Assembly: GCF_014203545.1 (NCBI RefSeq)
Contig: NZ_JACHJG010000007.1
Location: 175,391 to 239,390 of the forward strand
Source of the DNA: Streptomyces netropsis
GTDB lineage: Bacteria; Actinomycetota; Actinomycetes; Streptomycetales; Streptomycetaceae
Direction: 5' to 3'
Length of the DNA: 64,000 nt
Shown: positions 43,548 through 50,668 of the stretch, in pieces
How positions within the stretch are numbered: position 1 is the stretch's first letter
Layout: each line of letters starts with the position of its first letter
Position numbers and translations under genes: made by a program
The notes under the pieces: generated by a model
Told to the model about the DNA's origin: nothing
Seen by the model: only the letters and a program-made list of their open reading frames with translations
Database searches by the model: none

Positions 43548-44212
43548 CGGTTCTTCGCCTCCGGGAGATCGGCGGTGGTGACCGGCCACCAGCCCAGCAG
43601 GCGGTGGACCGGTCGCGTGTCGACCTTCTCATCGCTCCAGGGCGGTGGGGCTATGGCCGTGGTCACGGCCCGTACCTGCACGCGCTGGACCGGCCGTCCG
43701 TCCCGCTCACCACCCAGACGGAGCACGGCGATGCGCCGGATGTACTCCTCGGACAGCCGGCCGCGCATCCCGTTGGGCTGTTCCCGCCCGTCGTGCGTGC
43801 CCGCGTAGAAGTCCCAGGCGCGCCGGAGTTCGTTCTGCTGCGTGTGGCTGGGGAGAAGGTTGTGGCGCAGCGCGGCGCCGTCCTGGGCCGACAGGTCGAT
43901 CCAGGGCGTGACCTGGGACCGGCCGTCGGGGCCGCGCAGTTCGGCGCGTGCCTGAACGGCGACGTTCTGCTGCAGCGGGTTGGGCGCGAAGAACTTCCAG
44001 TTCTGTTCGAACTCCGGGTACACGTAGTCGTCGATGGCCGAGCCGTGCTGCTTACTGATCGTGTTCGACGGTGCGACGTGCAGGAACATCATCGACACAT
44101 GCACCGCGACCGCGACCGCGACGCCCGCCACGCCGACGGCGACGGCGATGCGTGAGGGGAGGGACAGCCCGGCGATGCCGACCGTCCGCTCGTGCCCGTC
44201 GTCCGACTCCAT
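43544..44212 (-). CDS. DUF5819-family membrane-anchored protein
   Basis: The product is 222 aa from the ATG at 44212 (MESDDGHER); a GTG at 44266 is an alternative. One hydrophobic helix (about 22-45, IAVAVGVAGVAVAVAVHVSMMFLHV) precedes an extracytoplasmic domain. The domain contains YPEFEQNWKFFAPNPLQQNVAVQARAEL, the DUF5819 signature. A neutral to basic tail follows. The family typically sits beside HTTM genes in Streptomyces, and here the coupling is a 4-bp GTGA overlap. This suggests that the two make one membrane complex. No cofactor-binding motif is visible. Confidence 0.82.
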   Translation of the reverse strand: MESDDGHERTVGIAGLSLPSRIAVAVGVAGVAVAVAVHVSMMFLHVAPSNTISKQHGSAIDDYVYPEFEQNWKFFAPNPLQQNVAVQARAELRGPDGRSQVTPWIDLSAQDGAALRHNLLPSHTQQNELRRAWDFYAGTHDGREQPNGMRGRLSEEYIRRIAVLRLGGERDGRPVQRVQVRAVTTAIAPPPWSDEKVDTRPVHRLLGWWPVTTADLPEAKNR

Positions 44213-44296
44213 GTCCCGCCCCGATTCCGCCCGCCACCCGTTGCTGTGCACCCGAACGGTACCCACGGCGCCCCACCAGGCACAGCGGACGCGGAG

Positions 44297-44305
44297 TTAT
44301 CCACA
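44297..44305 (+). promoter_or_regulatory. DnaA-box-like element upstream of operator C
   Basis: TTATCCACA in the context GAGTTATCCACAGGCTTGACA, 36 bp upstream of operator C, same orientation relative to paaA as at the other two sites. The following TTGACA (44309-44314) reads as the -35 box, and CACCAT 18 bp later is a possible -10. Confidence 0.55.
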
Positions 44306-44341
44306 GGCTTGACACCTTCCGAGCCCTCGGCACACCATTGA

Positions 44342-44355
44342 ACCGAACGATCGGT
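44342..44355. promoter_or_regulatory. PaaR-like TetR operator, site C (paaA operon)
   Basis: ACCGAACGATCGGT is a near-perfect palindrome, followed by CGGTAGGGAG and then the paaA ATG at 44390. With flanks it is 18/18 identical (inverted) to site B. It covers the expected transcription start of paaABCDE. Confidence 0.75.
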
Positions 44356-44389
44356 CGGTAGGGAGTTCCAGAGATCGAGGGGGCACGGC

Positions 44390-45352
44390 ATGACGACGAC
44401 GGCGCCGGAAGCGGGGGCGTACGAGGCGGTTTTCGACGCCACCGTGGCCGCCGATGAGCGCATCGAGCCACGGGACTGGATGCCGGACGCCTATCGCGCC
44501 ACGCTCGTCCGGCAGATCGCGCAGCACGCCCATTCCGAGATCATCGGCATGCAGCCCGAGGCCAACTGGATCACCCGGGCGCCCTCGTTGCGGCGCAAGG
44601 CGATCCTCATGGCCAAGGTGCAGGACGAGGCGGGCCACGGCCTGTATCTCTACAGCGCCGCCGAGACCTTGGGCACCGGGCGCGACGAGCTGCTCGACAA
44701 GCTCCACGCGGGCCGCCAGCGATACTCCTCGATCTTCAACTACCCCACCCTGACCTGGGCGGACGTGGGCGCCATCGGCTGGCTCGTGGACGGCGCCGCG
44801 ATCACCAACCAGGTCCCGCTCTGCCGCTGTTCCTACGGGCCGTACGCCCGGGCCATGGTCCGCATCTGCAAGGAGGAGTCCTTCCACCAGCGCCAGGGGT
44901 ACGAGCTGCTGCTCGCCCTCAGCCGCGGCACCGAGGCCCAGCACGCGATGGCCCAGGACGCGGTGGACCGCTGGTGGTGGCCGTCCCTGATGATGTTCGG
45001 CCCGCCCGACGACGAGTCCGCGCACTCCGCCCAGTCGATGGCCTGGAAGATCAAGCGGCACTCCAACGACGAGCTGCGCCAGCGCTTCGTCGACATCTGC
45101 GTCCCCCAGGCCGAGTCGCTCGGGCTGGCCCTCCCCGACCCGGACCTCCGGTGGAACGAGGAGCGCGGTCACCACGACTTCGGCGCCATCGACTGGGACG
45201 AGTTCCACGAGGTCCTGCGGGGCAACGGCCCGTGCAACGACCAGCGCATCAACCAACGGCGGCAGGCCCACGAAGAAGGCGCCTGGGTGCGCGAGGCCGC
45301 CGCCGCGTACGCGGGGAAGCACAGCGAGGCACACCGGGAGGCACAGGCATGA
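44390..45352 (+). CDS. paaA: 1,2-phenylacetyl-CoA epoxidase subunit PaaA
   Basis: The product is 320 aa, the catalytic diiron subunit of the phenylacetyl-CoA ring 1,2-epoxidase, which opens the aerobic phenylacetate pathway. Diiron ligands are visible as Glu50, Glu80-x2-His83 (QDEAGHG) and Glu163-x2-His166 (EESFHQ). The region WADVGAIGWLVDGAAITNQVPLCRCSYGPYARAM is typical of PaaA. It is the first gene of the paaABCDE operon. The ATG has GAGGGGG 8 bp upstream. It is preceded by the -35/-10 and PaaR-like site C. The stop overlaps the paaB ATG (ATGA). Confidence 0.96.
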   Translation: MTTTAPEAGAYEAVFDATVAADERIEPRDWMPDAYRATLVRQIAQHAHSEIIGMQPEANWITRAPSLRRKAILMAKVQDEAGHGLYLYSAAETLGTGRDELLDKLHAGRQRYSSIFNYPTLTWADVGAIGWLVDGAAITNQVPLCRCSYGPYARAMVRICKEESFHQRQGYELLLALSRGTEAQHAMAQDAVDRWWWPSLMMFGPPDDESAHSAQSMAWKIKRHSNDELRQRFVDICVPQAESLGLALPDPDLRWNEERGHHDFGAIDWDEFHEVLRGNGPCNDQRINQRRQAHEEGAWVREAAAAYAGKHSEAHREAQA

Positions 45353-45636
45353 CCAGCGCTGATTGGCCACTGTGGGAGGTGTTCGTGCGCAGCAGGCGCG
45401 GCCTGTCGCACACCCACGCCGGCAGCCTGCACGCACCGGACGCGGAGATGGCGCTGCGCAACGCCCGCGATCTCTACACGCGGCGTTCGGAGGGCGTTTC
45501 GATCTGGGTGGTGCCCTCCGCCGGGATCACCGCCTCCTCCCCGGACGAGAAGGACCCCTTCTTCGAACCGGCGGCAGACAAGCCCTACCGCCACCCCACC
45601 TTCTACGACATCCCGGAAGGGGTGCGGCACCTATGA
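45349..45636 (+). CDS. paaB: 1,2-phenylacetyl-CoA epoxidase subunit PaaB
   Basis: The product is 95 aa, the small bridging subunit. Family motifs are WPLWEVFVRSRRGLSHTHAGSLHAPDAEMALRNARDLYTRRSEGVSIWVVPS and the closing YRHPTFYDIPEGVRHL. It links two PaaAC heterodimers into the active complex and binds no metal. The ATG overlaps the paaA stop, and its own stop overlaps the paaC ATG (both ATGA), so the stoichiometry is set by coupled translation. It is cytosolic. Confidence 0.95.
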   Translation: MTSADWPLWEVFVRSRRGLSHTHAGSLHAPDAEMALRNARDLYTRRSEGVSIWVVPSAGITASSPDEKDPFFEPAADKPYRHPTFYDIPEGVRHL

Positions 45637-46364
45637 CCGGGGCACCCGTGAGCACCGTGCCGCTGAGCGCCGCGCTGGCCCTCGGCGACGACGCCCTCGT
45701 GCTCTCCCACCGGCTGGGGGAGTGGGCCGGGCACGCACCCGTCCTGGAGGAGGAGGTCGCGCTCGCCAACATCGCGCTGGACCTGCTCGGCCAGGCCCGG
45801 ACCCTGCTCTCGCTCGCCGGCGACGAGGACGAGCTGGCCTATCTCCGCGAAGAGCGCGCCTTCCGCAACGTCCAGCTGGTCGAGCAGCCCAACGGCGACT
45901 TCGCCCACACCATTGCCCGCCAGCTCTACTTCGCCACCTACCAGGAGCTGCTGTACGGGCAGTTGGCCGCCGGGGACGGCCCCTTCGCCCCGCTGGCGGC
46001 GAAGGCGGTCAAGGAGGTCTCCTACCACCGCGACCACGCCGAGCACTGGACCCTGCGGCTCGGGGACGGCACCGAGGAGAGCCACCGGCGGATGCGCGCG
46101 GGCCTCGACGACCTGTGGCGGTTCACGGGCGAGCTCTTCGAGCCGGTCGACGGGCTGGACGTCGACTGGACCGCCCTGCGCGACGGCTGGCTGACCCTCG
46201 TCACCAAGACCGTGGACCAGGCCACCCTGGCGCTGCCCACCGGGCCCCAGCTCGGCGCCTGGACGGCGGGCGCCGGCCGCCAGGGCATCCACACCGAGCC
46301 GTTCGGGCGGATGATCGCCGAGATGCAGCATCTGCACCGCAGCCACCCGGGGGCGACATGGTGA
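45633..46364 (+). CDS. paaC: 1,2-phenylacetyl-CoA epoxidase subunit PaaC
   Basis: The product is 243 aa, the structural partner of PaaA. It has the same four-helix ferritin-like fold but without an iron site. Seen are LGEWAGHAPVLEEEVALANIALDLLGQAR (about 28-56), a Glu/Asp/Lys network (DEDELAYLREERAF), and SYHRDHAEHWTLRLGDGTEESHRR (about 131-154). The ATG overlaps the paaB stop, and the 3' end overlaps paaD by 7 bp. No odd features. Confidence 0.95.
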   Translation: MTGAPVSTVPLSAALALGDDALVLSHRLGEWAGHAPVLEEEVALANIALDLLGQARTLLSLAGDEDELAYLREERAFRNVQLVEQPNGDFAHTIARQLYFATYQELLYGQLAAGDGPFAPLAAKAVKEVSYHRDHAEHWTLRLGDGTEESHRRMRAGLDDLWRFTGELFEPVDGLDVDWTALRDGWLTLVTKTVDQATLALPTGPQLGAWTAGAGRQGIHTEPFGRMIAEMQHLHRSHPGATW

Positions 46365-46873
46365 CCGCCCCGACCCCGCTCGAGGAAGAGCTCCGCGCCC
46401 TGGCCGGTTCCGTCCCCGACCCGGAGCTCCCCGTCATCACGCTGGCCGAGCTGGGCGTACTGCGCGGGCTGCACCTCGTCGGCCCCGGCCGGGTGGAGGT
46501 GGAGCTGACCCCCACCTACACCGGCTGCCCGGCCATAGAGGCCATGTCGGCGGACATCGAGCGTGTCCTGCACGACCACGGCATACCCGAGGTGGAGGTC
46601 CGCACGGTCCTCTCCCCGCCCTGGACCACGGACGCGATCAGCGCCGAAGGCCGCCGCAAGCTGGAGGAGTTCGGGGTGGCGCCCCCACGGCCCACCGCCG
46701 CCCGGCACGAGCAGCACGCCGGTGGCCCGGTGCTCGTGCAGCTCGCCATCCGCTGCCCGCACTGCGGCTCCACCGACACCACCCTGCTGAGCCGCTTCTC
46801 CTCCACCGCCTGCAAGGCTCTGCGCCGCTGCGAAGCGTGCCGCGAACCGTTCGACCACTTCAAGGAGTTGTAG
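46358..46873 (+). CDS. paaD: Phenylacetate pathway protein PaaD (MIP18/DUF59 with zinc ribbon)
   Basis: The product is 171 aa. The MIP18/DUF59 domain (about 8-90) has DPELPVITLAELGVLR and the TPTYTGCPAIEAM Cys57. A C-terminal zinc ribbon has Cys133-x2-Cys136 and Cys158-x2-Cys161 (CPHCGS...CEAC). It is thought to help iron-sulfur or diiron assembly of the epoxidase. The ATG at 46358 overlaps paaC by 7 bp, and a GTG at 46361 giving a GTGA overlap is equally possible. paaE follows directly at the stop. Confidence 0.93.
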   Translation: MVTAPTPLEEELRALAGSVPDPELPVITLAELGVLRGLHLVGPGRVEVELTPTYTGCPAIEAMSADIERVLHDHGIPEVEVRTVLSPPWTTDAISAEGRRKLEEFGVAPPRPTAARHEQHAGGPVLVQLAIRCPHCGSTDTTLLSRFSSTACKALRRCEACREPFDHFKEL

Positions 46874-47989
46874 ATGGCAGCGGCCCGCCACGGCGCCTTC
46901 CACCCGCTACGGGTGGCGGCCGTCGACCCGCTCACCGACGACGCGGTCGCCGTGACCTTCGCCGTGCCCCCCGAGCTGCGCCCGGTCTTCCGCTACACCC
47001 CCGGCCAGCACCTCGCCTTCCGCCGGACCGTGGACGGCGCCGAGATACGCCGTACCTACTCCATCTGCGGCCAGGTGCCCGGCGCGGACGGACCGGCGGC
47101 GCTGAAGGTGGGGGTCCGGCTCGTGGACGGCGGAGCGTTCTCCACCTACGCGCTCAAGGAACTGGCGGTCGGGGACACGGTGGAGGTGATGGCACCGGCC
47201 GGCCGGTTCGTGCTGGAGCCGCGCGCCGGACACTTCGCCGCGATCGTCGGCGGCAGCGGCATCACCCCCGTGCTGAGCATGGTCTCCGCCCTGCTCGCGC
47301 GGGAGCCCGACGCCCGCTTCTGCCTGATCCGCAGCGACCGCACCGCCTCTTCCACGATGTTCCTGGAGGAGGTCGCCGACCTCAAGGACCGCCATCCCAC
47401 GCGCTTCCAGCTCGTGCACGCCCTCTCCCGCGAGGAACAGCAGGCGGGGCTGCCGTCCGGGCGGCTGGACGAGGAGCGGCTGTCCCGGCTGCTGCCGGCA
47501 CTGCTTCCGGTGGACACCGTCGACGGCTGGTTCCTGTGCGGCCCGTACGGGCTGGTGCGCGGCGCCGAGCGGGCGCTGCACGGGCTCGGGGTCGGCCGCG
47601 ACCGCGTCCACCAGGAGATCTTCCATGTGGATGAGGAAGCGGACGAGGACGCGGACGAGCAGGTGGGCCTGGGGTCGGAGCCGGGCACGGCGGCCGCGGC
47701 AGCCGGGGTGTCGGCCAGCACGGTGACCGCGAAGCTGGACGGGCGCAGCGGCAGCTGGCCGGTGCGGGAGGGGGAGTCGCTGCTGGAGACGGTGCTGCGC
47801 AACCGCGCCGACGCGCCCTACGCCTGCAAGGGCGGGGTCTGCGGGACGTGCCGGGCGTTCCTGGTCACGGGCGAGGTGCGGATGGACCGGAACTTCGCGC
47901 TGGAGCCGGAGGAGCTGGACGCGGGGTATGTGCTCGCCTGCCAGTCGCATCCGGCCACCGAGGAGGTGGAGTTGGACTTCGACCGCTGA
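46874..47989 (+). CDS. paaE: Phenylacetyl-CoA epoxidase reductase PaaE
   Basis: The product is 371 aa, the NAD(P)H-dependent electron donor to PaaA. The FAD domain has RRTYSICGQ (about 59-67), the NAD domain has AIVGGSGITPVLSMV (about 122-136) and FLCGPYGLV. The C-terminal plant-type [2Fe-2S] ferredoxin has Cys318, Cys323, Cys326 and Cys356. An acidic, low-complexity linker (about 250-275, DEEADEDADEQ) joins the modules. It is the last paa gene of the coupled unit, with 1 bp between the paaD stop and its ATG. No hairpin was noticed before the next gene. Confidence 0.94.
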   Translation: MAAARHGAFHPLRVAAVDPLTDDAVAVTFAVPPELRPVFRYTPGQHLAFRRTVDGAEIRRTYSICGQVPGADGPAALKVGVRLVDGGAFSTYALKELAVGDTVEVMAPAGRFVLEPRAGHFAAIVGGSGITPVLSMVSALLAREPDARFCLIRSDRTASSTMFLEEVADLKDRHPTRFQLVHALSREEQQAGLPSGRLDEERLSRLLPALLPVDTVDGWFLCGPYGLVRGAERALHGLGVGRDRVHQEIFHVDEEADEDADEQVGLGSEPGTAAAAAGVSASTVTAKLDGRSGSWPVREGESLLETVLRNRADAPYACKGGVCGTCRAFLVTGEVRMDRNFALEPEELDAGYVLACQSHPATEEVELDFDR

Positions 47990-48045
47990 CGACCCGGTCG
48001 GCAGCCCCACCGCCCGCTCACCCTCCCCTACCGGTTCCCAATTCC

Positions 48046-48059
48046 TGCAACATGTTCTA
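48046..48059. promoter_or_regulatory. KstR-like operator (TnnAACnnGTTnnA)
   Basis: TGCAACATGTTCTA, centred on the palindrome AACATGTT, fits the TnnAACnnGTTnnA pattern known for the TetR regulator KstR of cholesterol genes in mycobacteria. It lies about 120 bp upstream of the acyl-CoA dehydrogenase start. No KstR gene is in the window. Confidence 0.45.
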
Positions 48060-48074
48060 CCTTGACGCCCCATC

Positions 48075-48119
48075 AGATGCGTCTCCTCCAGGCAGACGCG
48101 TCTCCAAGCAGATGCGTCT
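48075..48119. repeat. Three AGAYGCGTCT palindromes upstream of an acyl-CoA dehydrogenase
   Basis: AGATGCGTCT (48075-48084), AGACGCGTCT (48094-48103, a perfect palindrome) and AGATGCGTCT (48110-48119) are spaced 19 and 16 bp, close to two helical turns. A partial fourth (AACGCGTCT) follows near 48135. This is arranged like a multi-site operator between the KstR-like box and the start at 48176. Confidence 0.6.
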
Positions 48120-48175
48120 CAGGGCGCATCGCCGAACGCGTCTTCAGGTGCCAGCGGCGTGTGGGAGGACCGGCA

Positions 48176-49315
48176 GTGGACTTCACCTTCACCGAGGAAC
48201 AGCAGGCCGCCGTCGAAGCGGCCCGGGCGGTCTTCGCCGGGGTCACCCCCGACAGCGTGCCCAGCCCCGCGCTCGCCCGGGGCGCGGTGGCCGAGGACTT
48301 CGACCGCGCGCTGTGGCGCAGGCTCGCCGACACCGATCTGTTGAGCCTGACCGTCGCCCCCGAGCACGGCGGCGCGGGGCTCGGACCCATCGCCCTGTGC
48401 CTGGTGCTGCGCGAGTCCGCGCGAGTGCTGGCCCGTGTGCCGCTGCTGGAGGCGGGTGGGGTGGCGCTCGTCCTCGGAAGGTACGGCGGGGCCGCGGCGG
48501 ACCGCTTGCTGCCGCTGATCGGCCGCGGAGAGATCGTCGCCACCGTCGCCGCCAACGGCCGTACCGGTCACGACCGGGCCGAGCTGGCCGTCACCGCACG
48601 GCCGGAGAGCGCCCGCGAAGAGCAGTGGTCCCTCGACGGCGTGCAGACGGCCGTGCCCTGGGCCCCGGGCGCCGACCGGATCCTGATCCCCGCCCACACC
48701 GGCGAGGGCCGCACCGTCCTCGCACTCGTCCCCCGGGACCGGCCCGGGGTGACCCTCGCCGATCAGGTCTCCACCAACGGCGAGCGGTACGCGGAGGTGC
48801 GTCTCGACGGTGTGCGGGTCGAGGGCGACGAGGTCATCACGGCCGAGGGCGCGTGGGAGTGGCTGCGTGGGCTGCTCACCGTCGGCACCTGCGCCCTCGC
48901 GCTCGGCCTCGGGGAGGCGGTGTCCCGCATGACGGGCGAATACACGGGGAAGCGGGAGCAGTTCGGCCACCCCATCGCCACGTTCCAGGCGGTCGCCGTC
49001 CAGGCCGCCGACCGCTATATCGATCTGCGCGCGATGGAGGCCACCCTGTGGCAGGCGGCGTGGCGCATCGAGTCGGGGGCGGACGCGGCACTCCCGGCCG
49101 CGGCGGACATCGCCGTCGCGAAGGTCTGGGCCTCGGAGGGGGTTCGCCGGGTCGTGCAGACCGCGCAGCATCTGCACGGGGGCCTGGGCGCGGACACCGA
49201 CTACCCCCTGCACCGTTATCACGCCTGGGCCAAGCAGCTGGAGCTCTCCCTGGGCCCCGCCGCCGCCCATGAAGAGGCACTGGGCGACCTGCTGGCCGCC
49301 CATCCCCTCGGGTGA
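48176..49315 (+). CDS. Acyl-CoA dehydrogenase family protein
   Basis: The product is 379 aa of standard length. The N-terminal helical domain (VDFTFTEEQQAAVEAARAVF) is followed by a mid beta domain, and a C-terminal helical bundle with TGEYTGKREQFGHPIATFQAVAVQAADRYIDLRAMEATL. The end reads QTAQHLHGGLGADTDYPLHRYHAWAKQLEL, where the usual Glu in the QxxGG..G region is absent. The catalytic base may thus sit elsewhere, as in heteromeric FadE-type ACADs of steroid/side-chain degradation. The GTG at 48176 has GGGAGG 7 bp upstream. It lies 187 bp after paaE, in its own regulatory context. Confidence 0.88.
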   Translation: MDFTFTEEQQAAVEAARAVFAGVTPDSVPSPALARGAVAEDFDRALWRRLADTDLLSLTVAPEHGGAGLGPIALCLVLRESARVLARVPLLEAGGVALVLGRYGGAAADRLLPLIGRGEIVATVAANGRTGHDRAELAVTARPESAREEQWSLDGVQTAVPWAPGADRILIPAHTGEGRTVLALVPRDRPGVTLADQVSTNGERYAEVRLDGVRVEGDEVITAEGAWEWLRGLLTVGTCALALGLGEAVSRMTGEYTGKREQFGHPIATFQAVAVQAADRYIDLRAMEATLWQAAWRIESGADAALPAAADIAVAKVWASEGVRRVVQTAQHLHGGLGADTDYPLHRYHAWAKQLELSLGPAAAHEEALGDLLAAHPLG

Positions 49316-49374
49316 GGCCGACGCCGACCGCCCGGCCGGGCCGCCCACCCCTGACGACTGGATTGCGCGATCAG

Positions 49375-49722
49375 CTAGATGACCGCGCCGGGAGCGCCGT
49401 TTCCGTCCACGACCGGACGGCCCGCGGCCTCCCAGACCTGCATGCCGCCGTCGACGTTCACCGCGTCCAGGCCCTGCTGGACGAGGTAGGTGGTGACCTG
49501 CGCGGAGCGCCCGCCGGAGCGGCAGATGACGTTGATCCGGCCGCCGTCGGGGGCCTTCTCCGTCAGCTCGCCGAACCGGGCGACGAAGTCGCTCATCGGG
49601 ATGTGCAGCGCGCCTTCCGCGTGCCCGGCCGCCCACTCGTCGTGCTCGCGGACGTCCAGCAGGAAATCGTCGGACGAGAGCGCGTCGACGCCGACCGTGG
49701 GTACCCCAGAACCGAAATGCAT
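49375..49722 (-). CDS. Rhodanese-like domain protein
   Basis: The product is 115 aa, a single rhodanese domain. The active-site loop CRSGGRSAQV (Cys about 68) is the persulfide-carrying Cys. It begins with VDALSSDDFLLDVREHDEWAAGHAEGALHIPMSDF, the typical CH2A-type start (DVRE...GHxxGAxHIP). It is convergent with the acyl-CoA dehydrogenase (60-bp gap). It may carry sulfane sulfur for detoxification or for cofactor assembly. The partner is unknown. The next gene (J-domain) is upstream on the same strand, with an 11-bp gap. Confidence 0.9.
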   Translation of the reverse strand: MHFGSGVPTVGVDALSSDDFLLDVREHDEWAAGHAEGALHIPMSDFVARFGELTEKAPDGGRINVICRSGGRSAQVTTYLVQQGLDAVNVDGGMQVWEAAGRPVVDGNGAPGAVI

Positions 49723-49732
49723 GTCCCCGACG

Positions 49733-50545
49733 CTACCCGACCAGCGTGGCCAGGTAGGCCTCCCGCTCGGCGACCTGGGCGAGCAGCTGCTCGGCGATCT
49801 CCTCCAGCAGCCCGTCCGGGTCGTCCGGCGCCATCTTGATCATTGCGCCGATCGCGGAGGCCTCCAGCTCACCGGCCACCGCCGACAGCAGCTCCTTGCG
49901 CCGGGCCAGCCACTCCAGCCGCGCGTACAGCTCCTCGCTGGGGCTCGGCAGCGGCTCCTCGGGCACCGGTCCGGCGGCCCACTCCGCGGCCAGCTCGGTC
50001 AGCAGCGCCGCGTCACCGCCCGCGTACGCGGCGTTGACCCGCACGATGAATTCCTCGCGCCGCTGCCGGTCCGCCTCGTCCCGCGCCAGGTCGGGGTGTG
50101 CCTTGCGGACCAGCTCACGGAAGGCACGCCGGGCCTCGTCGCTCGGGCGCACCCGCTTCGGGGGCTGCACGGGCCTCTCCGTGAGCATGGCCGACGCCTC
50201 GGGCGAGAGCCCCTCGGAGTCCATCCAGCCGCCGAACAGCTCCTCCACACCGGGCATCGGCTGCACCAGCGCCCGCGCCTCCCGGGCCCGCCGCAGGTCC
50301 TCGGCGTCGCCGGTCCGGGCCGCGACGGCCTCCGCGATCCGCGCGTCCAGCTCGTCGAGCCGCGCGTACATCGGGCCGAGCCGCTGGTGGTGCAGCCGGG
50401 AGAAGTTCTCCACCTCCACCCGGAAGGTCTCCACCGCGATCTCGAATTCGATCAGCGCCTGCTCGGCCGTCCGCACGGCCTGTTCCAGGCGCCGCGTGTC
50501 CGGCTGCTCGGTGTTCTGACTCTGCTCGGCTTCCGGATTCGTCAC
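49733..50545 (-). CDS. J-domain-containing protein
   Basis: The product is 270 aa. A predicted coiled coil occupies the N-terminus (about 18-100, rich in Glu, Ala and Arg heptads). A J-domain-like segment has the invariant His-Pro-Asp in FRELVRKAHPDLARDEADRQRREEFIVRVNAAY (about 140-175). A helical C-terminus with Leu/Glu repeats follows. J-domains stimulate Hsp70 (DnaK). This one has no zinc or Gly/Phe region, so it would be a type III cochaperone with a private client. It is probably co-transcribed with the rhodanese gene. Confidence 0.83.
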   Translation of the reverse strand: MTNPEAEQSQNTEQPDTRRLEQAVRTAEQALIEFEIAVETFRVEVENFSRLHHQRLGPMYARLDELDARIAEAVAARTGDAEDLRRAREARALVQPMPGVEELFGGWMDSEGLSPEASAMLTERPVQPPKRVRPSDEARRAFRELVRKAHPDLARDEADRQRREEFIVRVNAAYAGGDAALLTELAAEWAAGPVPEEPLPSPSEELYARLEWLARRKELLSAVAGELEASAIGAMIKMAPDDPDGLLEEIAEQLLAQVAEREAYLATLVG

Positions 50546-50668
50546 CCGCCCAGCCTACGAGTTCCCACGCGCCCCGCGGGCCCCCGCGTGCCCCGACGCC
50601 CTGTCCCCGCCCCGACCGTGCCCCTGATCCCGGCCGTATCCCCGATCGCCGCTGCGTCCCCGATCCGG

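Noticed and set aside
36765..44305. DnaA-box-like 9-mers as a replication origin
   Set aside because: Only three isolated sites in 8 kb, each placed at a promoter, with no dnaA/dnaN context and no dense box array. They are reported as promoter elements instead.
50546..50668. Degenerate 'tccccgatc' repeats between the J-domain and DUF2252 genes
   Set aside because: Spacing and sequence are too irregular to call a repeat array; more likely biased base composition.
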